Positions 20,149 through 29,690 of a stretch of DNA of 64,000 nt are shown here, piece by piece. Numbering within the stretch: the stretch's first letter is position 1; each line of letters begins with the position of its first letter. Source of the DNA: Flammeovirgaceae bacterium (lineage in GTDB: Bacteria; Bacteroidota; Bacteroidia; Cytophagales; Cyclobacteriaceae); NCBI GenBank assembly GCA_027487845.1, contig JAIYCV010000042.1, positions 248,001-312,000 of the forward strand. Direction: 5' to 3'. The notes below the pieces were generated by a model. That model saw only the letters and a list, made by a program, of their open reading frames with translations, did no database searches and was not told the DNA's origin. Both the position numbers and the translations under genes were made by a program.

Positions 20149-21177
20149 TCAATTTGTGTTAGATTCATCTAACGGTCTCCATTCCCAAATATCATCGTAG
20201 TATTGCGATCCTGCTTCTCCCAAGCCAACGTATGCCTTTCCTCCCGTTACAAACCAAATTGCATTTTGCCTAACCGACCCTTCAAAATTACTTCTTTGAG
20301 TCCATTTGTAAGTTGTTGGATCTAGTTCATAAATAGAAAGCGTAAGCGAAGGGGCCGCTCCCAAGGCCATATATCCATAATTGTTAAATCCAAAAAATAC
20401 CGCATTGCTCCTTCTCACAGCTGTTTTGAAGTCTGAATAATCTTCATCATTTGTAGCGGGAGTGCGACTGGTCCAAGTTGTGGTAGTAGGATCAAATTCC
20501 CAAATATCTGAAATATACAACCCGTTGTTTTTACCCCCCGCGAGCATCATCTTACCGTTCAAAACAAATGCAGAAGCCCCCTCTCTCTTATCTCCTGCAT
20601 AGCTCACAATTTCTGTCCAAGTATCTGTTCCAGGCGTATACTTCCAGAAATCACCGAACCAGCTAGTTCCATCATATCCGGTGCCCAAGTAACCATTTTC
20701 GCCAATTCCTACCGACACCACATTGTACCTTCTGCCACCCGGAAAATCTTTCAACTGCGTCCATTTGTTGGCAGCCGGATCATATTTCCAAAATGTATTT
20801 AGTTGCTGTGCAACGCCACTATTATTTCTATTGTAGCCCAGCCCCACATATCCATTTCCACCAACACTAAATGCGGTTGCCCGCTCGCGTAAATTATCGT
20901 TGTTAGTTCCAGTGGGGAAACTTGCCAACGCTTTCCAAATTCCTCCATCTAACACATAAAAATCGGAAAGATAACCGGTGCTATTGTACCCCAAGCCAGC
21001 GTAAACTTTTTCGCCAATGGTGAAAGTAACTAGCCCTGTTCTCGGCACACCTTTAAACGGTATTGATTTAACCCAATCGCCTTGGGTAGTAGTGGTGGTG
21101 TTATTGGATCCACATGACTGCAGTGTTATAAAACCTACAATTAGACCCAAGAGAAGAAACAATTTAATTGATTTCAT
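20149..21177 (-). CDS. Kelch-repeat lipoprotein
   Basis: Lipobox LQSCGSNN; repeated Kelch-like units (GYVGLGYN...FWKYDPAANKWTQLKDFPGGRR; GYLGTGYDG...FWKYTPGTDTWTEI; IWEFDPTTTTWTSRTP). Confidence 0.88.
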   Translation of the reverse strand: MKSIKLFLLLGLIVGFITLQSCGSNNTTTTTQGDWVKSIPFKGVPRTGLVTFTIGEKVYAGLGYNSTGYLSDFYVLDGGIWKALASFPTGTNNDNLRERATAFSVGGNGYVGLGYNRNNSGVAQQLNTFWKYDPAANKWTQLKDFPGGRRYNVVSVGIGENGYLGTGYDGTSWFGDFWKYTPGTDTWTEIVSYAGDKREGASAFVLNGKMMLAGGKNNGLYISDIWEFDPTTTTWTSRTPATNDEDYSDFKTAVRRSNAVFFGFNNYGYMALGAAPSLTLSIYELDPTTYKWTQRSNFEGSVRQNAIWFVTGGKAYVGLGEAGSQYYDDIWEWRPLDESNTN

Positions 21178-21203
21178 TTTTTAGTAAAATTCAGAGTGTA
21201 TTA

Positions 21204-22520
21204 TTATTTATTCTGTGGAAGTGTTACGAAGTAAAGGCTTAATTTCATTTTGTACTGGCTTCTGGCATCGCCAACCGCTAGCCTTGCAATTGTATTTCTA
21301 AAATTAGTATCATTAATTATAAAAAGTAAGCCATTATCGTTGTCAATGTCGGTTAACATTTGCTGATTAACAAAACTTGTAATATCCACACTATATCGTC
21401 TACTCCTCTCAAGGTTTTCGTTGTCATCAACTAATACGGCAGTGTATGTATTGTTTGTCAAAATAGAATTTTGCTTGTCCACTATGTATCCAGTCAGGGC
21501 TAATGGAATAGGCGTAGTTTTGGTTTTGTAGCCTTGAATAGGGATCATCTCCAAAACGGCACTGGAAGCTGAGAATCCTGCATCGGTAAGTAAAAGATTC
21601 CTTAAATGCGGAATTTGAACTCGTATCCCCAGCCCAGTACCCGACTGCAGGAAAGCCGTGTTGGAAGTTTTTTTTGAATTAACCGGATTCTTAAGTGTAG
21701 TCAACTCATTCAACACCGTAGCACTTCTATCGGCCACGATACTATTATATGTAATCACTGAAGATGTTGAGAAAGATTGATATCTTCGTTTGCTTGGCAA
21801 CACCGATTTATCGTAATAATAAAGTCTCATTTCAATGGAAGGATTTATCCCTAAAAAACATGCATTTTGGTTTTTATCAGGAAGAATTGCCAACCCTTTC
21901 AAATAGTTTAGAAACTGATCTGAATTTGTAACTTTTTCATCTCCCTTTTGCATTAGATCGAATAGTTCATTTCCTAAAACGTCAGAAAGAGGTATTTCAA
22001 TACTATCCTTGGTATGCAAAGGCCGAGCTTCGAAAGAAAGGCTTCCCAACGGATTTGTATCAATTTTAAAGCTACTGGTGTTATATCTTCCGCCACTATA
22101 AAGCTTAATTTCGTCTGTTACCCGATGAACATTCACTGAATGCAAAGCAGAAGTATCGTAATAATAGTAGCCGCTGGTTCGTATTGTCAGCCTTAACGCT
22201 TCATAGGAAGTAAAATTTTTATCGAGTTGGGAAATTGACCTTGAACTCAATTGAAAAACTGGCGTGGCTGTTACGGTTCCTAATTTTTCATCTGTATGTC
22301 GACCTAAAAGGAGCTTATCAGGAGCATTGGTTCTCAAACTGTCAAATAACACTGTTGACACATCCAACGTAAGCGTATCAGTAACACCAATGTCAAAAGC
22401 ACTGCTCTGAACAAAGTCAGCTCCCAAATTTGAAGTTTGGTCATTACAACTAAAGCAAATGCTTACAAGCATTAGCTTCGCTACTGTGACCAAATCAGAT
22501 ACTTTTAACTTTATATCCAT
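21204..22520 (-). CDS. DUF4270 family lipoprotein
   Basis: SCNDQTSNLGADFVQSSAFDIGVTDTLTLDVSTVLFDSLRTNAPDKLLLGRHTDEKLGTVTATPVFQLS. Confidence 0.8.
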   Translation of the reverse strand: MDIKLKVSDLVTVAKLMLVSICFSCNDQTSNLGADFVQSSAFDIGVTDTLTLDVSTVLFDSLRTNAPDKLLLGRHTDEKLGTVTATPVFQLSSRSISQLDKNFTSYEALRLTIRTSGYYYYDTSALHSVNVHRVTDEIKLYSGGRYNTSSFKIDTNPLGSLSFEARPLHTKDSIEIPLSDVLGNELFDLMQKGDEKVTNSDQFLNYLKGLAILPDKNQNACFLGINPSIEMRLYYYDKSVLPSKRRYQSFSTSSVITYNSIVADRSATVLNELTTLKNPVNSKKTSNTAFLQSGTGLGIRVQIPHLRNLLLTDAGFSASSAVLEMIPIQGYKTKTTPIPLALTGYIVDKQNSILTNNTYTAVLVDDNENLERSRRYSVDITSFVNQQMLTDIDNDNGLLFIINDTNFRNTIARLAVGDARSQYKMKLSLYFVTLPQNK

Positions 22521-22758
22521 TTTTAAAATGACCGCAAAAATAGCATTATCTTGTTAAGACTCCCAAAACAATGTTTTTTGATACTTTGGTAGAAGATGAT
22601 TGAAACCGTTGTTTTGTTTCATTATTCTGAAAAAAATTAAATCCAAAAATATAATGCATCACAAGTAGGTGTTAGTAAAACAATAAGCAGGTAACATTCA
22701 TCCTAGGCCATTAAATGACAGCGAGAACATTTATTTAATGACTTTCACTTCACTTAAT

Positions 22759-22766
22759 TATCTTTG
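22759..22766 (+). promoter_or_regulatory. Candidate Bacteroidota -7 box (TATCTTTG) for the OMP gene at 22782
   Basis: Exact match to TAnnTTTG 16 nt before ATG 22782; no clear -33 TTG seen. Confidence 0.5.
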
Positions 22767-22781
22767 CCGCTTAATACAACT

Positions 22782-24023
22782 ATGAAATTGCTAAAAATAG
22801 GTGGTTCTATACTTCTTTTGGTTACGCTTATTACCACTCAACCCAAGGCGCAAGATGTTTCGGGTTCTGTTTATTCAGTTTATGGCATCGGTGACCTGAA
22901 ATGGAAAGGATCGGCCTTAAATAGGGTGATGGGTGGAACTGGTATTGCCGTTAGAGATATTTATAACTTAAACACGGCCAATCCTGCCGCCTATTCCGCA
23001 ATCGCCTCTCCTGTTTCTAAACTTTTCGAATTTGGTGGATACTCTGAAAACAACACGTTTAGAAACTCATCGTCTTCTACCAATTATCAAGCAGGTACGA
23101 TTTCTAGCTTAAATTACTGGTTTAAATTTTCTCCAAAGTTTGCAGGTGTTGCGGGCATTGCTCCACTAAGCAGCTCTTCTTATAACGTAACGAGCAACCA
23201 AGCCATTTCAGCCGGAGCTAGCTTAATACCCGTAAACTATGAAGGCAGCGGAGGGTTCAACCAGTTTTATTTGGGTAGTTCCTTTCAAATCATAAAAAAC
23301 TTAAGCATCGGGGTAAATGCCTCTTTAATCTTAGGATCTATCAACAAAAAGGCAATTACTGGTGCCAATTCTTTTAGCGGGGCACTTGAATCTAACACAA
23401 AACTTTTCGCACAAGGAGCAAATTTCGATGCTGGCATTCAGTATTTTTTTAATATTAAACAAAGTCAATTTACATTTGGAGCTACTTATAAAACGTCAAC
23501 TAAGCTAAATGGATATAACCAAACGGTTTTAACGACACTTTCTTCCGGATCAACTAGAGAAACAGATAAACTTTCCGTCAACTACACTTTGCCAAAACAA
23601 TATGGAGTTGGCTTTTCATATATGCGTAAAAGAATCGTTCTCGCAGCCGACCTTTCTTTTCAAGAATGGACAAAAGCAAAACTTGAAAATGGGGCAATCA
23701 CAAAAGATGTTTTTCGATACTCATTTGGCGGAGAGTTTAAAGGTAATTTGGAGACAAGTAATTACTTAAAAGCCATTAGTTGGAGAGCGGGGTATCATTT
23801 ACAAGACTATTACATCATAGTTAGAAACACACAGTTGTCGAGTTCGGGATATACTATTGGAGCAGGTTTGCCTCTGAATGGAAACTTTGCCACTGTTAAT
23901 GTAAATTATTCGTTCACTAATTTTGGAACAACAAGCAATGGGCTTGTGCAGCAAGAATCGAATAAGCTTTCTATCGATGTTATCATTCGCGACATTTGGG
24001 GTATCAGGCGAAAGTTCGATTAA
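22782..24023 (+). CDS. Predicted outer-membrane beta-barrel protein
   Basis: Signal peptide MKLLKIGGSILLLVTLITTQPKAQD; alternating beta-strand pattern, gly/asn/ser-rich, C-terminal barrel strands. ORF-track start 22764 is a TTG inside the candidate -7 box. Confidence 0.75.
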   Translation: MKLLKIGGSILLLVTLITTQPKAQDVSGSVYSVYGIGDLKWKGSALNRVMGGTGIAVRDIYNLNTANPAAYSAIASPVSKLFEFGGYSENNTFRNSSSSTNYQAGTISSLNYWFKFSPKFAGVAGIAPLSSSSYNVTSNQAISAGASLIPVNYEGSGGFNQFYLGSSFQIIKNLSIGVNASLILGSINKKAITGANSFSGALESNTKLFAQGANFDAGIQYFFNIKQSQFTFGATYKTSTKLNGYNQTVLTTLSSGSTRETDKLSVNYTLPKQYGVGFSYMRKRIVLAADLSFQEWTKAKLENGAITKDVFRYSFGGEFKGNLETSNYLKAISWRAGYHLQDYYIIVRNTQLSSSGYTIGAGLPLNGNFATVNVNYSFTNFGTTSNGLVQQESNKLSIDVIIRDIWGIRRKFD

Positions 24024-25051
24024 TGAGTTTGGTTAAGTAAAATCTCCAAAAAGTCGTTGTCTAGATAAAAGCCGTTGCTTTTTATTCCATTCAAAACTGG
24101 AGCACGGATGCCTTCATTAAATTTAATTGGTGAATAAAAGATACGAGCCTCGTTCCAAAGATTGGCTTCAATAAACAGCGTGTGAAGTGTAGAGCCACCT
24201 TCTATCATTAGCGACTGAACTCCTCGGTTTGCTAGGTCTCCCAACATTTCCAGCAAAAAGTTTGTCTTTGATAATTTTACGAAACTTAAATTTCTCTCAG
24301 CTTTATCAACTTCAAGATTGTAACAAATTGTTTGCTGACTTCCGTTAAAAATCCGTAGATCGCTTGATAATTTAAGATTTCTGTCGAGTACAATTCGAAT
24401 GGGATTTCTTCCCACCCATTCGCGTACATTTAGTTGCGGATCATCGTGTATTGCCGTGTCACTGCCTATTAAAATCGCATCTAACTCCGTCCTCCACTTA
24501 TGTACTAACTGCCTTGAACGTGCTCCGCTGATCCATTTTCTTTCTCGATTCAACGGAGCAATAAAGCCATCTGCTGTTTGTGCCCACTTTAGAATTACAT
24601 AAGGCCGCTTTGTTTTGATTGAGACGAAGAACTGGCTGTTTACTAACGCGGCTTCTTTGGAAAGTAGACCAACAGAAACCTGGACTCCCGCCTCCGTCAA
24701 TTTTCTTATACCTTGGCCTGCAACCAATGGATTCGGATCTTCAACAGCGATTATTACTCTTGGAATTTTAGACCTAATCAATAAATCGGCACAAGGAGGA
24801 GTTTTGCCGGTATGTGAACAAGGCTCTAATGTTACGTACACTGTGGATTCATGTAATACACTTTTATCAACAACTGACTCGATTGCATTTACCTCTGCAT
24901 GCGGCTCTCCAAAAACGTTGTGCCAGCCCTCGCCAACAATTTTATCTTGATGAACAATGACACAACCAACCCTCGGGTTAGGGCTGACAGCACCCGTTCC
25001 CAGCTTCGCCAATTCTAATGCGCGCAGCATAAAAAGTTCGCTTTGAGTCAT
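24020..25051 (-). CDS. ribD: Bifunctional diaminohydroxyphosphoribosylaminopyrimidine deaminase / reductase
   Basis: HAEVNAIE, EPCSHTGKTPPCADLLI, and RibD reductase domain LIGSDTAIHDDPQLNVR. Confidence 0.95.
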   Translation of the reverse strand: MTQSELFMLRALELAKLGTGAVSPNPRVGCVIVHQDKIVGEGWHNVFGEPHAEVNAIESVVDKSVLHESTVYVTLEPCSHTGKTPPCADLLIRSKIPRVIIAVEDPNPLVAGQGIRKLTEAGVQVSVGLLSKEAALVNSQFFVSIKTKRPYVILKWAQTADGFIAPLNRERKWISGARSRQLVHKWRTELDAILIGSDTAIHDDPQLNVREWVGRNPIRIVLDRNLKLSSDLRIFNGSQQTICYNLEVDKAERNLSFVKLSKTNFLLEMLGDLANRGVQSLMIEGGSTLHTLFIEANLWNEARIFYSPIKFNEGIRAPVLNGIKSNGFYLDNDFLEILLNQTH

Positions 25052-25086
25052 AAAGAAGAATTATACTTGCAAAGATCATTTTAGCT

Positions 25087-25929
25087 ATGGCCAATTCCAA
25101 AGCCCTTTTCAATCAATTAAAAAGTAAAATCACTATTGATGAAACAGAGTCTGAAATTAATAGTATGCTTTTCTTGCTCTTTGATAAAATTCTTGGGATA
25201 AGACAAACTGATCTAATGCTTTCAAAAGAAATAAATTCTGATTTAGATTTCGATGTGCTTCTCAATAGAATTAACAGCCACGAGCCAATTCAATATATTA
25301 TTGGAGAAGCTAATTTTTTTGGAAGATGGTTCTACGTAAATGAACATGTTTTAATACCACGACCAGAGACTGAGCTATTAGTAGAGGAAGCCATTGTTCA
25401 ATTAAAAAGCAATCCGATGAATGGAAGTATTGTGGACATCGGAACGGGCAGTGGTTGCATTGCGATAACACTTGCAAAGGAACTCCCACACAAAAAAATT
25501 TTTGGAATTGACATAAGCACCGAAGCGCTAGAAGTTGCCACAAAAAACGCAAAGCTTCATCAAGCTGAAAGTCATTTAATACATCACGATATCCTAAAGT
25601 ACAACCTGCCATTCAGCAGTCTAGAATGTATAATAAGCAATCCACCTTATATCGCGCAAAGCGAAGAGAAATTAATGGGCAAGAATGTTACTTCTTTTGA
25701 ACCACACACTGCGTTATTTGTAAGCGATAACGACCCTCTGATTTTCTACAGACACATCCTGGCATCGGCCCATGTTTCCCTTGTAAAAGGAGGCCTCTTG
25801 TTGGTAGAAATAAATGAACGGTTTGGAAATGAAATTGCTGCTTTGTTTCAAGAACACGAATTCAGAGACGTTAGAATTAAAAAAGACTTGGATGGGAAAG
25901 ACCGGATTGTGTTGGGTCGATTAAACTAA
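25087..25929 (+). CDS. prmC: Peptide chain release factor N5-glutamine methyltransferase
   Basis: LIPRPETELLVEEA...VDIGTGSGCIAITLA...ISNPPYI (NPPY). Confidence 0.95.
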   Translation: MANSKALFNQLKSKITIDETESEINSMLFLLFDKILGIRQTDLMLSKEINSDLDFDVLLNRINSHEPIQYIIGEANFFGRWFYVNEHVLIPRPETELLVEEAIVQLKSNPMNGSIVDIGTGSGCIAITLAKELPHKKIFGIDISTEALEVATKNAKLHQAESHLIHHDILKYNLPFSSLECIISNPPYIAQSEEKLMGKNVTSFEPHTALFVSDNDPLIFYRHILASAHVSLVKGGLLLVEINERFGNEIAALFQEHEFRDVRIKKDLDGKDRIVLGRLN

Positions 25930-25938
25930 TTATTCTTC

Positions 25939-26508
25939 CTAGATTGATTCGCCTACCCAAAAAAAACTGCTTAATTCGATTTTAATCTTCCCTGTTTCAA
26001 TTACCAGAAGCTGTTCGGTTAATCCTGCTGTTATTATTTTTACGTTAGGATAAATAGCAAGGCGCGTGCCTTTTGTCAGCCATTTTTCAAAGTTGCCGCT
26101 TCTGATTAAGCTCCACCTATACTGCTCGTGAAAAGCTACCAGATCAATATCCGCGGCAGCTGCTGAAAGCCAGTCAAGATCTGCCTCTTCTGAAACCAAG
26201 ATATTAATTGCTTTATATTTTTTGGATAGGGCAAAATCAAGTCCATCTTGTATCGGCCTTCCGCTCGCTTGAACTATGTGAATGGGCTCTTGATCCACCA
26301 GCTTGTCATACCATAAAACTGAATTCGACAGAATCGCTGCGTCTATCTTTATCCCCCAAGATAATACCTGTTCAATAGCTGCTTCACAAACTATTACCGT
26401 TGGCGACCATTCCAGAAGCTGCTCTATAATTTCGACTGATGTCGCTGCCGTATCTAAAATTAAAAGTGCTGGTTCTTGATTTTCCCTAATTATGTGATGA
26501 CTTGACAT
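25939..26508 (-). CDS. Hypothetical protein, possibly a degenerate thiamine-pyrophosphokinase-like fold
   Basis: TVIVCEAAIEQVLSWGIKIDAAILSNSVLWYD...ASGRPIQDGLDFALSKKYKAINILV resembles the TPK layout but lacks the expected acidic motifs. Confidence 0.35.
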   Translation of the reverse strand: MSSHHIIRENQEPALLILDTAATSVEIIEQLLEWSPTVIVCEAAIEQVLSWGIKIDAAILSNSVLWYDKLVDQEPIHIVQASGRPIQDGLDFALSKKYKAINILVSEEADLDWLSAAAADIDLVAFHEQYRWSLIRSGNFEKWLTKGTRLAIYPNVKIITAGLTEQLLVIETGKIKIELSSFFWVGESI

Positions 26509-27710
26509 TAATCTTCAAAAAAACAAACTGATCCGCCCACCCATGTTTTATCTTTGTTGAATTTTACTCCTATCATCTCCCCACGGCTTAGTCTCGCTAA
26601 ATTGGTTATTAGTCTAGGCCTGGCTTCACCGTCATCCCAAATAAAAAGAAGTCGAAGTTCCGTTTTTACTAACCCATCGGGCGCCTGAATAACGGGTTCA
26701 TAGGTAACCTTTCTTTGCAGCAAATAATTTTCGCGTTCATTGAGCGGAATTGCCTCTAAGTCCTTTTGTGTTAGATTAAAAATAATCCCGGTTCCTGAAA
26801 ATGAAAATAGCGGCTTTAGAACGTAGTGCTCTAAGTCAGCTGGCCAATTTTTATATTCATTTAAAAACTTGCACTCGGGCACATACTTACTTTTAATGAA
26901 TGGCATGGTGTACTTACTTATCCTAAAAAACCAATTGGGATGGCCAACCCATTCAACATCTACGTCTTCCGTCAAACTAAAGTCGATGGTTAAGTCGTCT
27001 CGTTTAAGCAATTCATCAAAAATTACCCGATTGTAAATGCGATGTATCTCGATTTTTCTACCTTCGTTTTTATAAAATAGCTTTCTCCCGTCCCTAATAA
27101 CATCGCCAATATGCACTGGTTTGATTCCACTAATTTCTTGGGTGAGAATAAAATCAATTGCTGTATTTTGAAGGAGCGGATCGATCTCCAACAAAATAAC
27201 ATTTTCAGGTTGATGGTTACCTAAAAGAAATTTCCGAAGAGTCGCTTTGTATTCAGCAGTAGATACTCCGAAGTGGTTATTAAGCGTCTTAAGAACGTCA
27301 TAGTATTCTTTAAACTTATTGCCTAGAAAATCTTGAAACCCGAAGAGTGAAGGGAATCCTTGCATTTCAATCAATTGAGGCTGAAGTTGGCCAGCTTCGT
27401 TTTTTACAATGGCAAAGTCTAAGGCCAAGAAATGCGAATGGTTGGTTTCATTAGGCACATAACAGTTGGCAGGAATAGCCCTCTCTGTAATCTTTTTAAA
27501 ATCCGGCTTCGTAATGAAGTCGATGATTTCGTCAGAAGCTTGAATCAATTTTGTCTTAAAATCGGAAGAGATAAATACAGGTGACTCAGCAACACGAAAG
27601 CGAATATGGAAGTTATAGGATTCGTTCAGGTCTTTAATAAAGGCCTTATATTTCTCTTCAGAAAAGTCTTTATTAAATTGACTACGGATCGTTGCAATCA
27701 TATGATACAC
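26508..27710 (-). CDS. Divergent ATP-grasp-like ligase
   Basis: YVLKPLFSFSGTGIIF (nucleotide-loop-like), LLQRKVTYEPVI, KTELRLLFIWDDGEARPRLITNLARLSRGEMIGVKFNKDKTWVGG; N-terminal LIEMQGFPSLFGFQ. Confidence 0.65.
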   Translation of the reverse strand: MYHMIATIRSQFNKDFSEEKYKAFIKDLNESYNFHIRFRVAESPVFISSDFKTKLIQASDEIIDFITKPDFKKITERAIPANCYVPNETNHSHFLALDFAIVKNEAGQLQPQLIEMQGFPSLFGFQDFLGNKFKEYYDVLKTLNNHFGVSTAEYKATLRKFLLGNHQPENVILLEIDPLLQNTAIDFILTQEISGIKPVHIGDVIRDGRKLFYKNEGRKIEIHRIYNRVIFDELLKRDDLTIDFSLTEDVDVEWVGHPNWFFRISKYTMPFIKSKYVPECKFLNEYKNWPADLEHYVLKPLFSFSGTGIIFNLTQKDLEAIPLNERENYLLQRKVTYEPVIQAPDGLVKTELRLLFIWDDGEARPRLITNLARLSRGEMIGVKFNKDKTWVGGSVCFFED

Positions 27711-28520
27711 CTATTTTGGAATCGCACTTCGTAAAAACGAGGGAATGATTGTTCTGTACGTTAACTTAATTTTGTCGGGCTCATTCACCATCGTTAGCAT
27801 ATGTTCATACTTTTTCTGCCCGTATTTTTCAATAATCAATTTCTTCTTATCCTCCCTTAACAAGTACTTAAACATTCCGTCTGAATCTGTTTCCGGATGA
27901 AACTGCACTCCAATAAATGCCTCATTAAATCGAATGGCCATTACTGCTCGTTCTAAAGAAACAAAGGGTCGTTCCTTTTCTATACATAAAATGTGACCAC
28001 CCCCCGACCAGATCTTTGCTTCATTGGGCTCCAGAATTTGATAATCTCTGGAATCTACAGCATAAATAGGGTCACCTAGCCCGTTAAAGAAAGGCTCATG
28101 ATGGCCAGCTTTGGTTTGGTGAATTGGCATGATGCCAAATGAAGTGCTTTTGCGTTTCGAAACTTTGCCGTAATGATAGTAGCGCGAAAACAGTTGAAAC
28201 GAATGGCAAATTAGAAAAACCATTTTGCGCTTAAACGGATGTTCTGAATTGTAATGAAGTATACTATCCATCAATGCAAAATAGCTTTGCTCCCATTGGG
28301 AACCCTCGCTTGACAACGGGCTACCCGGCCCGCCAGAGGAAATGTAAGCATCAAAGCTCAAGTCTGCCATTTCATTCTTCAGTCGAACTTCAAAGACATG
28401 CGAAACAATGTCGAGATTATTTTCCTGTCTAAATTCATCAATCAATTGATGAATACAGCGCATCCCTTCGTTTGGCTCGCCTTCGTATAGATCTAAAATC
28501 GCAATGCGCATTTTTGGCAA
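27711..28520 (-). CDS. Class-I glutamine amidotransferase-like protein
   Basis: ISSGGPGSP; nucleophile region VFLICHSFQLFSRYY; His/Glu pair GVQFHPETD. Confidence 0.88.
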   Translation of the reverse strand: MPKMRIAILDLYEGEPNEGMRCIHQLIDEFRQENNLDIVSHVFEVRLKNEMADLSFDAYISSGGPGSPLSSEGSQWEQSYFALMDSILHYNSEHPFKRKMVFLICHSFQLFSRYYHYGKVSKRKSTSFGIMPIHQTKAGHHEPFFNGLGDPIYAVDSRDYQILEPNEAKIWSGGGHILCIEKERPFVSLERAVMAIRFNEAFIGVQFHPETDSDGMFKYLLREDKKKLIIEKYGQKKYEHMLTMVNEPDKIKLTYRTIIPSFLRSAIPK

Positions 28521-28543
28521 TGGAGCTTTTAAAATTTTTATGA

Positions 28544-29641
28544 TTATATCCCTACGATAGACTGATCTGTGATGTAATCAACAACCGTTCGTAGATCACC
28601 CGACTGTTTAAAAACTTCCAGTTGCCTGTCGGCACCAGTGCCTTTCTCTAAAATAGTGTGCACATAATTTATTGCCTGCCTGCTTCCCAGTTGATCTACC
28701 ACATCATCGACAAATTCAAGCAGCTCGAGGATCAAAGCACGAGTGTCTACCTCTTCTTGCTTACCAAAATCAATCAGCTTACCATCGAGACCATAGCGCG
28801 AGGCCCGCCATTTATTTTCATTGATTAAGGAACGATTGTACATGATGAACGTCATGTTTTGCATTCTAAGTTTGTATAGCTTCACCACGAGAGCCTGAAA
28901 AATAGCGGTGATTGCCATTGTTTCTTCAACCAGCATCGGTACATCACAAATGCGAAATTCAATCGTATCAAAAAACGGATGTACGCGCACATCCCACCAT
29001 ATCTTTTTTGCATTATCAATGCACTTGGTCTTAATCAATAGGTTAACATAGTTCTTAAAATCGTCCCAATCGTTAAATTCATCCGGCACACCCGTTCGCG
29101 GAAACTTATCGAATACTTTCGTACGAAATGATTTGAACCCCGTGTTGCGGCCTTCCCAAAAAGGAGAATTAGTTGAAAGGGCATACACATGCGGAAGAAA
29201 GTAGCGAACGGTGTTCATGATATGGATCGCCATGTTTTTATCGGCAATGCCTACGTGCACGTGCAATCCAAAAATCAAGTTTGAGCGGGCGGCCTCCTGC
29301 ATCTCTTGAACAATCTCATCATACCGAGGATTAGGAGTTATCAATTGAGTGCTCCAATGAGAAAACGGATGAGTTCCTGCCGCGCCCATTTTTAGCCCTA
29401 AGTCACCAGCCACGCTGCTAATTATCTTCCGCAGCTTTGTTATGTCTTCGCGTGCTTCATCTACATTTCTGCAAATTCCTGTTCCCGCCTCCACCACAGC
29501 CTGGTGCATCTCCGCTTTAACCTGATCTTTGACTATCCGTGAAGCGATCTCGACAATCTTTTGATCGTGTGATTTTAATTCACGCGTAGTAGGGTCAATT
29601 ATCATGTACTCCTCTTCAACACCTAATGTAAATTTTTCCAT
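28544..29641 (-). CDS. Carboxylate-amine ligase, YbdK / GCS2 family
   Basis: MEKFTLGVEEEYMIIDPTTRELKS...EMHQAVVEAGTGIC...GLHVHVGI...DVRVHPFFDTIEFRICDVP. Confidence 0.93.
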   Translation of the reverse strand: MEKFTLGVEEEYMIIDPTTRELKSHDQKIVEIASRIVKDQVKAEMHQAVVEAGTGICRNVDEAREDITKLRKIISSVAGDLGLKMGAAGTHPFSHWSTQLITPNPRYDEIVQEMQEAARSNLIFGLHVHVGIADKNMAIHIMNTVRYFLPHVYALSTNSPFWEGRNTGFKSFRTKVFDKFPRTGVPDEFNDWDDFKNYVNLLIKTKCIDNAKKIWWDVRVHPFFDTIEFRICDVPMLVEETMAITAIFQALVVKLYKLRMQNMTFIMYNRSLINENKWRASRYGLDGKLIDFGKQEEVDTRALILELLEFVDDVVDQLGSRQAINYVHTILEKGTGADRQLEVFKQSGDLRTVVDYITDQSIVGI

Positions 29642-29690
29642 AACTAGTCGATAGTAGTCAAGCCGTAAACAACACTATTTTCAATAACTT

